Source: Demequina sediminis
GTDB lineage: Bacteria; Actinomycetota; Actinomycetes; Actinomycetales; Demequinaceae
DNA: 64,000 nucleotides
NCBI RefSeq assembly: GCF_030296675.1
Contig: NZ_AP027736.1
Span: 1,488,001 to 1,552,000 of the forward strand
Direction: 5' to 3'
Shown here: positions 22,307 through 31,836 of the stretch, piece by piece
Layout of the letters: each line of letters starts with the position of its first letter
How positions within the stretch are numbered: position 1 is the stretch's first letter
Translations under genes and position numbers: made by a program
Notes under the pieces: generated by a model
Seen by the model: only the letters and a program-made list of their open reading frames with translations
The model's database searches: none
Told to the model about the DNA's origin: nothing

Positions 22307-23415
22307 TTACTCGCGTTTTGCGAGCCTACTAGATGCGGCAGAGACTTCCTCTCGCCCGCCGTGAGCGCGATCCGCACGTGACGGCGTGCCGCCTCACCGT
22401 AGAACGCTCCCGGCGCGGCCAGGATGCCCGCCTCGGCGAGCATGCCGAGGGTGTCCCAGCAGTCCTCGCCCCTCGTGGCCCACAGATACAGTCCGGCGTT
22501 CGAGTGCTCGACGCGGAAGCCCGCCGCCTCGACGGCGGGCAGCAGCATGTCGCGACGCGCGCGGTAGCGCGCCTTCTGCTCGGCCACGTGGGAGTCGTCG
22601 GCCAGCGCGGCGACCATCGCGGCCTGCACCGGCGCGGGCACGATCAGCCCGGCGTGCTTGCGCACCTCGAGCAGCGCCGCGATCACGGCGGGATCGCCCG
22701 CGACGAAGGCGGCGCGGTAGCCCGCGAGATTGGACTGCTTCGACAGCGAGTAGACGGCAAGGACGCCCTCATGGCTGTCTCCGCACACGCGCGGGTCGAG
22801 GATCGACGGCACAGGGTCGTCCGTCCACGACAGCTCGGCGTAGCACTCGTCCGAGGCCACGATCGCGCCGATCTCGCGGGCCGCGGCGACCACCGCCGCG
22901 AGATCGCTCGCTCCGGTCACCGCGCCCGTGGGATTCGACGGGGAGTTCACCCACACGAAACGCACCGCGGGGTTGCCGCGCCACTGCTCGACGTCATCGG
23001 TCGCGAGCGGCGTCGCGCCCGCCAGGCGCGCCCCGACGTCGTACGTGGGGTAGGCCGCCCGCGGATGCACCACGACGTCGCCGGCCCCCAGCCCCAGGTA
23101 CGCGGGCAGCGTCGCGACCAGCTCCTTCGAGCCGATGGTCGGCAGCACCGCGGCGGGGTCGACGTGCGGCGCCGAGCGCCTCCGTGCGAACCATGCCGCG
23201 ACGGCCTCTCGCAGCGCGAGCGTGCCGTGCGTGGTCGGATAGCCGGGTGAGTCGGCCGCCGCCGCGAGCGCCTCCCTGATCACGGCAGGCGTGGGATCGA
23301 CGGGCGTGCCGACGGAGAGGTCGACAAGCCCGCCGGGATGCGCCGCCGCGCGAGCGCGGTACGGCGCGAGGGAATCCCAGGGAAAGTCGGGCAGCGAGCG
23401 AGGGCTGAGCCCCAT
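22307..23415 (-). CDS. dapC: Succinyldiaminopimelate transaminase, frameshift at C-terminus
   Basis: PLP-dependent class I/II aminotransferase making N-succinyl-LL-DAP, about 369 residues. The PLP lysine is in VYSLSKQSNLAGYRAAF. Other marks are VWVNSPSNPTGAV, IVASDECYAEL and the N-terminal LPDFPWDSLAPY typical of actinobacterial DapC. After HVRIALTAG one base is missing near 22350; restoring it gives the family ending EEVSAASSRLAKRE and a TAA at 22307. The uncorrected frame runs into the gltA leader. It follows fdxA by nine bases, a pairing conserved in mycobacteria. Confidence 0.92.
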
Positions 23416-23424
23416 GCGCCCGGG

Positions 23425-23745
23425 TCAGCCGTTCTGAGGTGCCAGCGACTTGATGAGGTCGTGGTCGTGCTCGATCAGACCCATCTTCGCGGCGCCGCCC
23501 GGCGAGCCGATCTCGGAGAAGAACTCGACGTTGGCGTTGTAGTACTCCGCCCACTTGTCGGGCACGTCGTCCTCGTAGTAGATGGCCTCGACGGGGCACA
23601 CCGGCTCACACGCACCGCAGTCCACACACTCATCCGGGTGGATGTAGAGCATGCGCTCACCCTCGTAGATGCAGTCGACCGGACACTCGTCGATGCATGC
23701 CTTGTCCTTGACGTCGACACACGGCAGGGCGATGACGTAGGTCAC
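23425..23745 (-). CDS. fdxA: Seven-iron ferredoxin
   Basis: A 106-residue electron carrier with one [3Fe-4S] and one [4Fe-4S] cluster. Ligands are in CIDECPVDCIYEG and CVDCGACEPVCPVEAI, preceded by an isolated cysteine at CVDVKD. The C-terminal tail of about 45 residues is that of the actinobacterial FdxA/FdxC group. It is translated just ahead of dapC. Physiological partners are not shown by the sequence. Confidence 0.95.
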   Translation of the reverse strand: MTYVIALPCVDVKDKACIDECPVDCIYEGERMLYIHPDECVDCGACEPVCPVEAIYYEDDVPDKWAEYYNANVEFFSEIGSPGGAAKMGLIEHDHDLIKSLAPQNG

Positions 23746-23857
23746 TGCGCCTCCTCCATCCAGGGGCTTGCGGGAACGCCGTCATCATACCGCCGTCGGA
23801 GCGCCCGTCGGACGCGAGGGAGGGCGCGCGCGCCCGCTCCCGGCCGCATCGTCCCCG

Positions 23858-25674
23858 CTACGTGCACGTGACTCCGTTGTTGGGCTTGTACGTCCACGTG
23901 AGCGACTCCGTGTCCACCAGCGCGCCGTCCAGGAACACCTTGCGCGTGTTCGTGATGGTGAAGCCGTCCGCGCCGATCGGCGTGTCGATGCAGCCCTCGT
24001 GGTCGGATTCGACCATCACTGCCGGCGTGACGTTGCTGCGGCCCGAGGCCGAGGTCTCGACCGTGAAGTGGGGCGTCGACCACACGTCGACGTGCAGGCG
24101 CCCCTCGTGCACATACGAGTTGAGCGTCAGCGCGTACGGGGTGTTGTTGCGGAACTTGACGTCGATCGCGCCCACGTAGATGGTCGCCTCGCGGCCGGCG
24201 GGATAGCGGGAGAAGTACTTGGAGTGAGGACGATGCTCGACGTCCTCGAGCCCCGCGAAGTAGGCGGCGTTGTAGAGGGTCGTGGCCATCTGCGAGAGGC
24301 CCCCGCCCAGCGCGTCCGCGAGGAAGCCATCGACGATCACGTGGGCCGGGTAGTACCCGTTGTCGGCCGTGATCGGGCTGAGCGCGTCGAGCAGCGAGAA
24401 CGTCTCCCCGGGCTTGACGACGGTTCCCGTGACGAGCTCAGCGCCACGCACGAGGTTCTTGGTGCGGATCGTCTCGTTGGTGAGCGGCGTCGAGAACTCG
24501 GCGACGCGGTCCGTGAAGTCGCTGACGCCGAGGTCGTCGCTCGTGATGGCCGGCTCGGTGTCGCGGTACGGTAGCTCGCCCGCGCGGTTCGCGCTCTGCG
24601 CCGCGGTCGCGACGGCCTCGCCCAGGAGGGCACCGTCGATCGCGCGTCCGGGCTGCGACTGGGTCACCTGGATGCGGTGCGAGGCGTCGAACGAGAACGA
24701 GGCCCCCGTGGCCGCGCTGACCAGCGACGGCTCGGCGGATTCGAGCTCGGCCGCGAGGCTCTCGCCGTCGATCGCGAGGGCGAGGCCGCCCTCCTCGACC
24801 ACGACGGAGCCGTGCCTCGTGAGCTGCTCGGAGGAGACCACCACGTCGCCGTTCGGCCCGGTCATCGCGACGTCCCCCGCGAGCACCTCGGCGTTGAGGA
24901 CACGCGCAAACTCCTCGGCGTCCGCGGTCGACACGACGGGCTCGCTCGGTGCGGTCACCGCCTGAAACGAGTCGACGGGCCACGCGTCGGCGAGGCCCGC
25001 GGAGGTCGCCTCGACGTCGACGGCGACGCCCTCGCTCGAGGGCTCCGCGCTCGCGCCGGTGGATGCGATGCTCACCCCAGCGTCCTGCGCGGGGAGGTCG
25101 AGCACCGTCGCCGCCTCCGTGACGGCGTCGGCGAGCGCGTCGCTGTCGACAGACGTGACGGGGTCGATGTCGCGCTGCCCGCCCGTGAAGGCGCGCATCA
25201 CGGTCAGGGGGTCGAGGCTGAAGCTGAGCAGCGAGTCGACGGTCGCGGCGGCGTCGACCGCGAGGCCAGAGTCCGCGGGCACGATCTCGACCGAGGTGGT
25301 TCCCGCCGTCACGGCGACCGGCGCCTCGCCCGCCGCGGCCGCTGCGGGCTCGAGAGCTTCGAGGGCGCCGTCGCGTCCCAGTCCGCCCACGTCGACACCC
25401 AGCACGGTGGTCCCCGACGGGATGCGGTCGGCCGCATACGCGGCCGCTCCCACGTAGCCACCCACCGCGAGCACCAGCGCGGCCGCGATGCCCCAGCGCG
25501 CCCACCGCCGACGCGGGCGGGGGCGGCGGTCTCGTCGGACGGCGCGTCGTCGGACGACGCGTTGTCGGATGATGCGTTGTCGGATGATGCGGCCGGGGCA
25601 TCGTCCTCCGTCAGATACGACGGCAGCGCCTCCTCGACGTCGTCCGCCACCTCATTTGATCGCTTGTCCGCCAT
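23858..25674 (-). CDS. VanW-family protein with peptidoglycan-binding-type repeats, frameshifted
   Basis: About 605 residues after correction. It has an acidic, Ser-Asp-rich cytoplasmic N-terminus, a membrane span (AAALVLAVGGYVGAAAYAA), two peptidoglycan-binding-4-like segments (GTTVLGVDVGGLGRDGALE and a second near residues 250-330), then the VanW domain with NLVRGAELVTGTVVKPGETFS and ADALGGGLSQMATTLYNAA. VanW proteins are found in vancomycin operons and widely elsewhere; their reaction is unknown but tied to the cell wall. One base is missing near 25508, between the acidic leader and the membrane span. GTG 25680 is an alternative start, overlapping the upstream gene stop. Confidence 0.85.
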
Positions 25675-25676
25675 GC

Positions 25677-26039
25677 TCACGCCACCCCCGCCGTGCGTCC
25701 CAGGATCCGCCGCGGCACGAGCGCCGCCGCCGCGATAATCGCGACGCCGCCGATCACCCATGCGAGACCGAGCGCGTCCTGCACGATGAGGAACGAGCCG
25801 CCCGGGCCCTCGGACGCGAGCACCACCGTGACAGTGGCCCACGCGGCGCCCATCACCGCGAGGCCCGTGAGGCCGCGCCACGCCCGGGAGAACACGCTCG
25901 CGGTCGCGACCATCGCGAGGCATGCGATCAGCCCCAGCCACGCGTAGGCGCGGTGTGAACCCGCGCCCACGAAGGCCACGATCGCCCCGAGGAGGGCGAT
26001 GACGAGCAGGGACCACACGATGCGAGCCATGCCAGTCAT
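25677..26039 (-). CDS. Small four-helix membrane protein of unknown function
   Basis: A 120-residue protein made almost entirely of four hydrophobic segments (residues about 7-26, 34-50, 58-73, 88-107). I do not recognise a family. It lies 13 bases after typA and its stop overlaps an upstream GTG start option of the VanW-family gene, so it is probably translated from the same message. ATG 26030, three codons in, is an alternative start. Composition is like that of its neighbours. Confidence 0.7.
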   Translation of the reverse strand: MTGMARIVWSLLVIALLGAIVAFVGAGSHRAYAWLGLIACLAMVATASVFSRAWRGLTGLAVMGAAWATVTVVLASEGPGGSFLIVQDALGLAWVIGGVAIIAAAALVPRRILGRTAGVA

Positions 26040-26052
26040 GGTAGGTGCGGGA

Positions 26053-27953
26053 TCAGGCGTTCTGGCGCTTCGCGCGCGAGGCGGCGCGCGCCCGCTCGGT
26101 CCCGTCGAGGATCACCTTGCGGATGCGGACGTTGAGCGGCGTCACCTCGACGCACTCGTCCTCGCGCGCGAACTCGAGCGACTCCTCGAGAGTGAGGCGG
26201 CGCGGAGGCGCCAGGCGCTCGAGCTCCTCGGAGGTGGAGGAGCGAATGTTGTTGAGCTTCTTCTCCTTGGTGATGTTGACGTCCATGTCCTCGTTGCGGC
26301 TGTTCTCGCCGACGACCATGCCCTCGTAGGTCTCCTCGGTGGGGCCGACGAAGAACGTGCCGCGGTCCTGCAGCGCCGTGAGGGCGTTGGACGTCACCGC
26401 GCCGGCGCGGTCCGCGACCAGCGAGCCGTTGGTGCGGTACTCGATGAGGCCGGCCCACGGCTCGTAGCCGTGAGCGATCGACGAGGCGATGCCCGTGCCG
26501 CGCGTGTCCGTGAGGAAGGTCGACCGGAAGCCGATGAGGCCGCGCGCGGGGACGATGAACTCCATGCGCACCCAGCCGGTGCCGTGGTTCGACATCGACT
26601 CCATGCGCCCCTTGCGCGACGCGAGGAGCTGCGTGACGGCGCCCAGGTGCTCCTCGGGGACGTCGATGGTCATGTGCTCCATCGGCTCGTGGAGCTTGCC
26701 GTCGATCTCCTTGGTGACCACCTGCGGCTTGCCGACCGTGAGCTCGTAGCCCTCGCGACGCATCTGCTCGACCAGGATCGCGAGCGCGAGCTCGCCGCGG
26801 CCCTGCACCTCCCACGAGTCGGGACGCTCGGTGGGCAGCACGCGGATCGAGACGTTGCCGATCAGTTCCTTCTCGAGGCGGTCCTTGACCTGACGGGCCG
26901 TGACCTTGGCGCCCTTGACGCGGCCGGCGAGCGGCGACGTGTTGATGCCTATCGTCATCGAGATCGCGGGGTCGTCGACCGTGATGAGCGGCAACGGGCG
27001 CGGGTCCTCGAGGTCGGTGAGGGTCTCGCCGATCGTGATGTCCTCGATGCCGGCGACGGCGACGATGTCTCCGGGCCCGGCGGACTCCGCGGGCACGCGG
27101 TCGAGGCCCTTGGTCTCGAGGAGCTCGGTGATCTTGACCTGCTTGATCGAGCCGTCGGCGCGGGCCCACGCGACCTGCTGGCCCTTGCGCAGCGTGCCGT
27201 TGAAGACGCGCAGGAGCGCGAGGCGGCCCAGGAAGGGCGACGCGTCGAGGTTGGTGACGTGGGCCTGGAGGGGGCGTCCTCGTCGTACGAGGGCGCGGGG
27301 ATGCGCTCCATGATGACCTGGAACAGCGGCTCGAGGTTCTCGCCGGCGGGCAGGGTGCCGTCGGCGGGCTGCTCGAGGGAGGCGATGCCCGCCTTCGCGG
27401 ACGCGAAGACCACCGGCACCTCGAGCAGGGCGTCGACGTCGAGGTCGGGGACCTCGTCGTGGAGGTCGGACGCGAGACCGAGCAGCAGGTCGTGGGTCTC
27501 GTCGACCACCTCGGAGATGCGCGAGTCGGGACGGTCGACCTTGTTGACGACAATGATGACGGGAAGGTGCGCCGCGAGGGCCTTGCGCATGACGAAGCGG
27601 GTCTGGGGCAGCGGCCCCTCGGACGCGTCGACCAGCAGCACCACGCCGTCGACCATGCTGAGGCCGCGCTCGACCTCTCCGCCGAAGTCGGCGTGGCCGG
27701 GGGTGTCGATCACGTTGATCGTGACGCCGCCCTCGACGGCCGCGGCTCCGGTGTAGCGGATCGCCGTGTTCTTCGCGAGGATCGTGATGCCCTTTTCGCG
27801 CTCGAGGTCTCCCGAGTCCATCGCGCGGTCCTCGACGTGGGCGTGGTCGCCGTAGGCGCCGCCCTGCACAAGCATGGCGTCGACGAGGGTGGTCTTGCCG
27901 TGGTCGACGTGGGCGACGATCGCGACATTGCGCAGGTCGGAGCGCAGGGGCAT
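26053..27953 (-). CDS. typA: TypA/BipA translational GTPase, frameshifted
   Basis: A ribosome-binding GTPase linked to assembly and stress, 633 residues after correction. G1 is AHVDHGKTT, the switch region [12 protein letters not shown]3 [12 protein letters not shown] and G4 [13 protein letters not shown]-like domains III and V follow, then the TypA-specific C-terminus with [15 protein letters not shown] and [21 protein letters not shown], cited here in part. One C is missing at 27278, where five of an expected six remain; restoring it joins APSYDEDAP to [15 protein letters not shown]. Most other translation factors in the window are intact, supporting an error reading. Confidence 0.93.
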
Positions 27954-28056
27954 GCGGGAACTCGTTTCCGTGTGAGGGGGAGCCGATCCGACATGGACCG
28001 GCCCCTCAGTCTACCGGTCAGCCCGCTGGACCCCCAAGGGCCTCCCGCACGGCGGG

Positions 28057-29070
28057 CTAGGCCGGCTGCGGCTCCGGCTCCGGCTCGGGCTGCGGCTCGG
28101 CGATCTCGGGCAGCTCGATCGGCGCAGGCGTGGCCTCGGCGGCGGGCTCTCCGGCGCGCAACAGCAGCACGCCCACGAGGATGAGTCCCGCGCCCGCGAA
28201 CTGGATCGGCCCGGGCACCTGACCGAGCAGCACCCACGCGAAGCCGGTGGCGGCAATCACCTCGATGAGCGCGACAAAGCCACCGAGTCGCGCGCCCAGG
28301 CGCCGCGTCGCGGCGATGCCGGTGACGTACGCGAGCGCGGCGGTCACCGCACCGAGCAGGAGTGCGGCGCCCCACCACGGCAGAGCGAAGGGCAACAGCT
28401 CGACGGTCTCGGCGGTGAAGGACAGCGGCAGGATCCCGCCGAGCCCCGCGAGGCCCAGCACGCCGAGCGCGACCACGAGACCGCCCCAGGCGAGCGTGAC
28501 GGGCGGCAGCCCGGTCGAGGTGTCGCCCGAGATCACGAAGTAGACGGACGCACCCACCATCGCGAGCAGCGCCCAGCCCACGCCGACGGGGTCGATGTGC
28601 GCGCTGCCTCCGAAGACATCGAGCAGCAACGCGAGTCCGCCGACCGCGACGGCGGCGCCCGCAAGCGTAAGGATCCCCGGTCGGCTCCCCTGGCTCACCC
28701 AGAGCCAGCCGACGACCACGACGGGCGCCATGTACTCGATCAGCAGTGCCACGCCGACATCGAGGGTGCCGACGGCGAGGAAGTAGAACAGCTGCGCGCC
28801 GGCGACGGCAAAGACGCCGTAGGCGACCACGGTCGCGGCGGCGCGGCGCATGAGGCCCCATCGCCCGCGCAGCGCGATGAGCGCGGGAATCGCGAGCACG
28901 GCCGCGGCGATCGCGACGCGCACGAGCGTGGCCGCGCCCGCGGTCCACCCCGCGTCGAGGAGGCCGCGCGCGAGCGAGCCGGACAGTCCGAACGAGCACG
29001 CGGACACGAGCGCGAAGGCGAGTCCGTTGGCGCGCCGCGTCCGGGCCGCGTCATGAGTCAAAGGCGTCAT
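28057..29070 (-). CDS. EamA-family drug/metabolite transporter
   Basis: A 337-residue inner membrane protein with two EamA repeats of about five helices each. The first begins LAFALVSACSFGLSGSLARG and the second near GVGWALLAMVGASVYFVISG. The C-terminus is a hydrophilic Pro-Glu tail (EPQPEPEPEPQPA). The substrate is unknown. It is divergent from a CGNR zinc finger gene with an inverted repeat over both starts, so that regulator probably controls it. Confidence 0.88.
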   Translation of the reverse strand: MTPLTHDAARTRRANGLAFALVSACSFGLSGSLARGLLDAGWTAGAATLVRVAIAAAVLAIPALIALRGRWGLMRRAAATVVAYGVFAVAGAQLFYFLAVGTLDVGVALLIEYMAPVVVVGWLWVSQGSRPGILTLAGAAVAVGGLALLLDVFGGSAHIDPVGVGWALLAMVGASVYFVISGDTSTGLPPVTLAWGGLVVALGVLGLAGLGGILPLSFTAETVELLPFALPWWGAALLLGAVTAALAYVTGIAATRRLGARLGGFVALIEVIAATGFAWVLLGQVPGPIQFAGAGLILVGVLLLRAGEPAAEATPAPIELPEIAEPQPEPEPEPQPA

Positions 29071-29103
29071 GGCTCATGACAATATGGCACCGAGTGGTAA
29101 TGT
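29050..29103 (+). promoter_or_regulatory. Inverted repeat and promoter in the eamA/CGNR divergent region
   Basis: GTCATGAG (29050-29057) and CTCATGAC (29073-29080) are exact inverted copies 15 bases apart and flank the eamA start codon. Rightward, ATGACA at 29076 and TAATGT at 29098 are spaced 16 bases and resemble -35 and -10 boxes. TAATGT ends seven bases before the CGNR ATG at 29110, which has no ribosome site, so the message is probably leaderless. Protein binding to the repeat would cover both starts. Confidence 0.55.
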
Positions 29104-29109
29104 GTCAAA

Positions 29110-29643
29110 ATGCCGTTCGCCACTGACACCGCCGAGGCCCTCGAGTCCGGCGTGTTCCTGTCGAATTCGGAACTCGACCCGGACACGCTCACCACGCTCG
29201 AGGAGTTGCGCGCCTTCTTCGACCGCTTCGCCTACACGGGCGGACGCCCCACCGCGGCGGACCTCGAGCCGGTCCGCGCGATCCGCACGCCGCTGCGCAG
29301 GCTGTTCCTCGCGAGCCGCGACGAAGCGGTCCCGCTCGTCAACGCGATCCTCGCGGAGCAGTCCGCCGTCCCCCGCCTGGTGCGCCATGGCGACGTCGAC
29401 TGGCACATCCACGCGACGTCGGACGACCGCCCTTTCCACGAGCGCATCCTCGTGGAGACCGCGATGGCGATGACGGACGTCATCCGCGCCGACGAGATGC
29501 AGCGCTTCTCGCGGTGCGCGATGGAGGACTGCGAGGGGGTCGTGCTCGACCTCAGCCGGAACCGCTCGCGCAAATACTGCACGGTGACGTGCACCAACCG
29601 CGCGGCCCAGGCCGCGTTTAGGGCTCGCCAGGCCGACGACTGA
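29110..29643 (+). CDS. CGNR zinc finger regulator
   Basis: A 177-residue protein with an N-terminal ABATE-like region and a C-terminal treble-clef zinc finger. The finger reads CAMEDCEGVVLDLSRNRSRK then YCTVTCTNRAAQ; the four cysteines are in place and CTNR replaces the usual CGNR. Family members are putative stress-linked transcription regulators. The start has no Shine-Dalgarno sequence and lies close to a good -10 box, suggesting leaderless translation. It is divergent from the EamA transporter, its most likely target. Confidence 0.87.
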   Translation: MPFATDTAEALESGVFLSNSELDPDTLTTLEELRAFFDRFAYTGGRPTAADLEPVRAIRTPLRRLFLASRDEAVPLVNAILAEQSAVPRLVRHGDVDWHIHATSDDRPFHERILVETAMAMTDVIRADEMQRFSRCAMEDCEGVVLDLSRNRSRKYCTVTCTNRAAQAAFRARQADD

Positions 29644-29686
29644 CCCGCCCGCATCGGCCCTCCCGACCGCGTGGAAGGATGACCGC

Positions 29687-30259
29687 ATGCAGACCTTTCG
29701 TGCCCGCTCGTCCGTCGTGTGGGGATGGATCGCCGTCGGCGCCGGCGCCGCACTCGCGCTTCTCCACCTCGTCACCGTGGGCTTCTCTCGCGGCACGGGC
29801 GGCTTCGGGCTGGGTGTCGCGGCGATCGCGGTCGGGACCGCCGCGTTCCTGCGCCCGCGCGTCGAGGCCCACGACGACGCCGTGGTGCTGCGCAATACGA
29901 CGCACGCCGTGAGCATTCCCTTCGCCCGGCTCGGCGCGATCGAGACGCGCTGGTCGCTCACCCTCGTGGACGACGCCGGCCGTCGGTGGGGCGCCTTCGC
30001 CGCGCCCGCGCCGGGGGCGGCGGCATCGATGCGCCGTCCCGCGGGAGAGGACGATGCCTCGCTCGGGGGCCGCCCGAGCGACCGCCCCGGCACGGCCTCG
30101 GGTGACGCGGCCGCGATGGTCCACGACGCGTGGGAGGACTGGCGTGCGGGTCACCCCGACGGCGAGAGCGACGCCGCGGTCGAGCGCACGCCCGACCTCG
30201 TGGGCGTCGCGCTCGCGGTGCTCGCGATCGCCGGCGGCGCGTGGGGCCTCTTCGGCTAG
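29687..30259 (+). CDS. Membrane protein with bacterial PH-like domain
   Basis: A 190-residue protein of unknown function. Two hydrophobic helices at residues about 10-28 and 37-55 are followed by a stretch (DDAVVLRNTTHAVSIPFARL) like the start of the actinobacterial PH domain (PF10756 type), then a low-complexity hydrophilic linker and a final hydrophobic helix at 171-189. The family call is by pattern only. The gene stands alone between the CGNR and RamB-like genes and converges on the latter with a gap of nine bases. Confidence 0.6.
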   Translation: MQTFRARSSVVWGWIAVGAGAALALLHLVTVGFSRGTGGFGLGVAAIAVGTAAFLRPRVEAHDDAVVLRNTTHAVSIPFARLGAIETRWSLTLVDDAGRRWGAFAAPAPGAAASMRRPAGEDDASLGGRPSDRPGTASGDAAAMVHDAWEDWRAGHPDGESDAAVERTPDLVGVALAVLAIAGGAWGLFG

Positions 30260-30268
30260 CTGGCGCTC

Positions 30269-31708
30269 CTACTCCTCCGGCGCGCTCGCGTGGGACTCGA
30301 GGAAGTCGTACAACTCACGGTCGTCGACCCCGGGATAGGTGCCCTGCGGTAGCGGCGAGAAGATGTGCGCGTGGACGCGCGCGCTCGCCCACGCCCTCCC
30401 CTCCCACCTCGCGGCGACATCGGCATCCGGCCTCCTGCAGCAGGTGAGGTCGGGGCAGCGCGACACCTCGCGGTGACCCGACTCGCGCCCGCGGAACCAC
30501 CGCGACTGCGCGTACGGCACGCCGAGCGTGATCGAGAACTCGTCGGACTCGGCGGTGCCGGTCTGGGTCGCCTCGAAGAACGTGCCCGCGGGCGTGTCCG
30601 TGTACTGGAAGTACTCCGTGGTGCGGGTGGAGCGCGCGAAGGCGCGCCGCGCGCTCCAGTGCCGGCACACGATCTGCCCCTCGGTCGCATGCGTGGCGTC
30701 GACGGGCAGCGGCAGCCCGTCGTTCTCGTAGGCGCGCACCACCGCGCCGTCGCCGGCGACGCGCACGAAGTGCACGGGGATGTCGAGCCGCGCGGTCGCG
30801 AGGTTCGTGAAGCGCAGGGCGGCAGCCTCGTGGGTGACGCCAAAGGCGTCGCGGAAGTCCTCGATCGCGATGTCGCGCTCGCGCTTGGCGCGCTCGAGGA
30901 AGGCGACCGCCGCGCCCTGCGGCATGAGGCACGCGGCCGCGTAGTAGCTCGCGTCCTGGCGCTGGCGCAGGAAGTCCTCGTAGTCAGCCGGCTCGCCGTG
31001 GCCCAGTCGCAGGTGCGCCATGGCCTGCAGCGCGAGCGAGCGCAGTCCGTGTCCGCCCGGGATCGAGGCGGGCGGAATGTAGATGCGGCCGTTCTCGAGG
31101 TCGAGCACGCAGCGCGCCGAGTGGGGCAGGTCCGCGACGTGTACGATCGACAGGCCCAGCCGCTCCGCCATGACCGACACCGTGCGGTGCGTCAGTGCTC
31201 CCCCGCCGTGGCCCGCGGCGGCGACGTCGGCCTCCGCGAGGTCCTCGATGTCGGGCAGGTAGTTGTCGACCTGCTGCATCCTCAGTCGCTGGCGGGTGTT
31301 CGCGCGGCGCGCCTCCTCGGGGGTCGCGATCGCGAGGCGGGCACGCCGGTCGAGCTCGCGGTGCAGTCCCACGAGCGCCCGCAAGACCTCGTCGGTCATC
31401 GACCGCGTCGCGCGCACCTCGGGCAGACCCAACTCGCGATACGCGGCGGCCGACTGCGCGCGCTCGAGCTCGATCTCCAGGGCCGCGCGCGGCGACGGCG
31501 CCGACTCGTCGAGAAGATCCGCGACCGTCACACCCAGCCGGGAGGCGATCGCGCCGAGCAGCGTGAGGCGCGGCTCGCGCTTGCCATTCTCGATGAGCGA
31601 CAGCTGACTCTGCGCGACGTCGACCTCGCGCCCCAACTCCTCGAGAGTGAGGCCCGCGGCGGTGCGGAAGTGACGGATGCGACGGCCGAGCGTCGCGAGA
31701 TCGGACAT
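30269..31708 (-). CDS. RamB/ScfR-type XRE transcription regulator
   Basis: A 479-residue regulator. The N-terminal helix-turn-helix is GLTLEELGREVDVAQSQLSLIENGKR at residues about 18-43, cited in part. An IrrE-like/ImmA-type domain (LRSLALQAMAHLRLGHGE) and a C-terminal DUF2083 segment with CPDLTCCRRPD follow. This architecture is that of RamB (acetate metabolism) and MutR-like ScfR regulators that sense short-chain acyl-CoA status. The ATG at 31708 is the first that gives a normal N-terminus. It is divergent from pckG with 128 bases between, so gluconeogenesis is the probable target. Confidence 0.88.
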   Translation of the reverse strand: MSDLATLGRRIRHFRTAAGLTLEELGREVDVAQSQLSLIENGKREPRLTLLGAIASRLGVTVADLLDESAPSPRAALEIELERAQSAAAYRELGLPEVRATRSMTDEVLRALVGLHRELDRRARLAIATPEEARRANTRQRLRMQQVDNYLPDIEDLAEADVAAAGHGGGALTHRTVSVMAERLGLSIVHVADLPHSARCVLDLENGRIYIPPASIPGGHGLRSLALQAMAHLRLGHGEPADYEDFLRQRQDASYYAAACLMPQGAAVAFLERAKRERDIAIEDFRDAFGVTHEAAALRFTNLATARLDIPVHFVRVAGDGAVVRAYENDGLPLPVDATHATEGQIVCRHWSARRAFARSTRTTEYFQYTDTPAGTFFEATQTGTAESDEFSITLGVPYAQSRWFRGRESGHREVSRCPDLTCCRRPDADVAARWEGRAWASARVHAHIFSPLPQGTYPGVDDRELYDFLESHASAPEE

Positions 31709-31836
31709 GTTCTTCACGCTAGGACAAGAAACGCGAAACTTCTCGGCGAGAGCGCGCTCAACCCGCGCGGACTCGACCCTAGCGTCGAAAACAGGCGGCG
31801 CTTCCCGCACCGCCGGTCCTCGACCCCGGAGCGATC

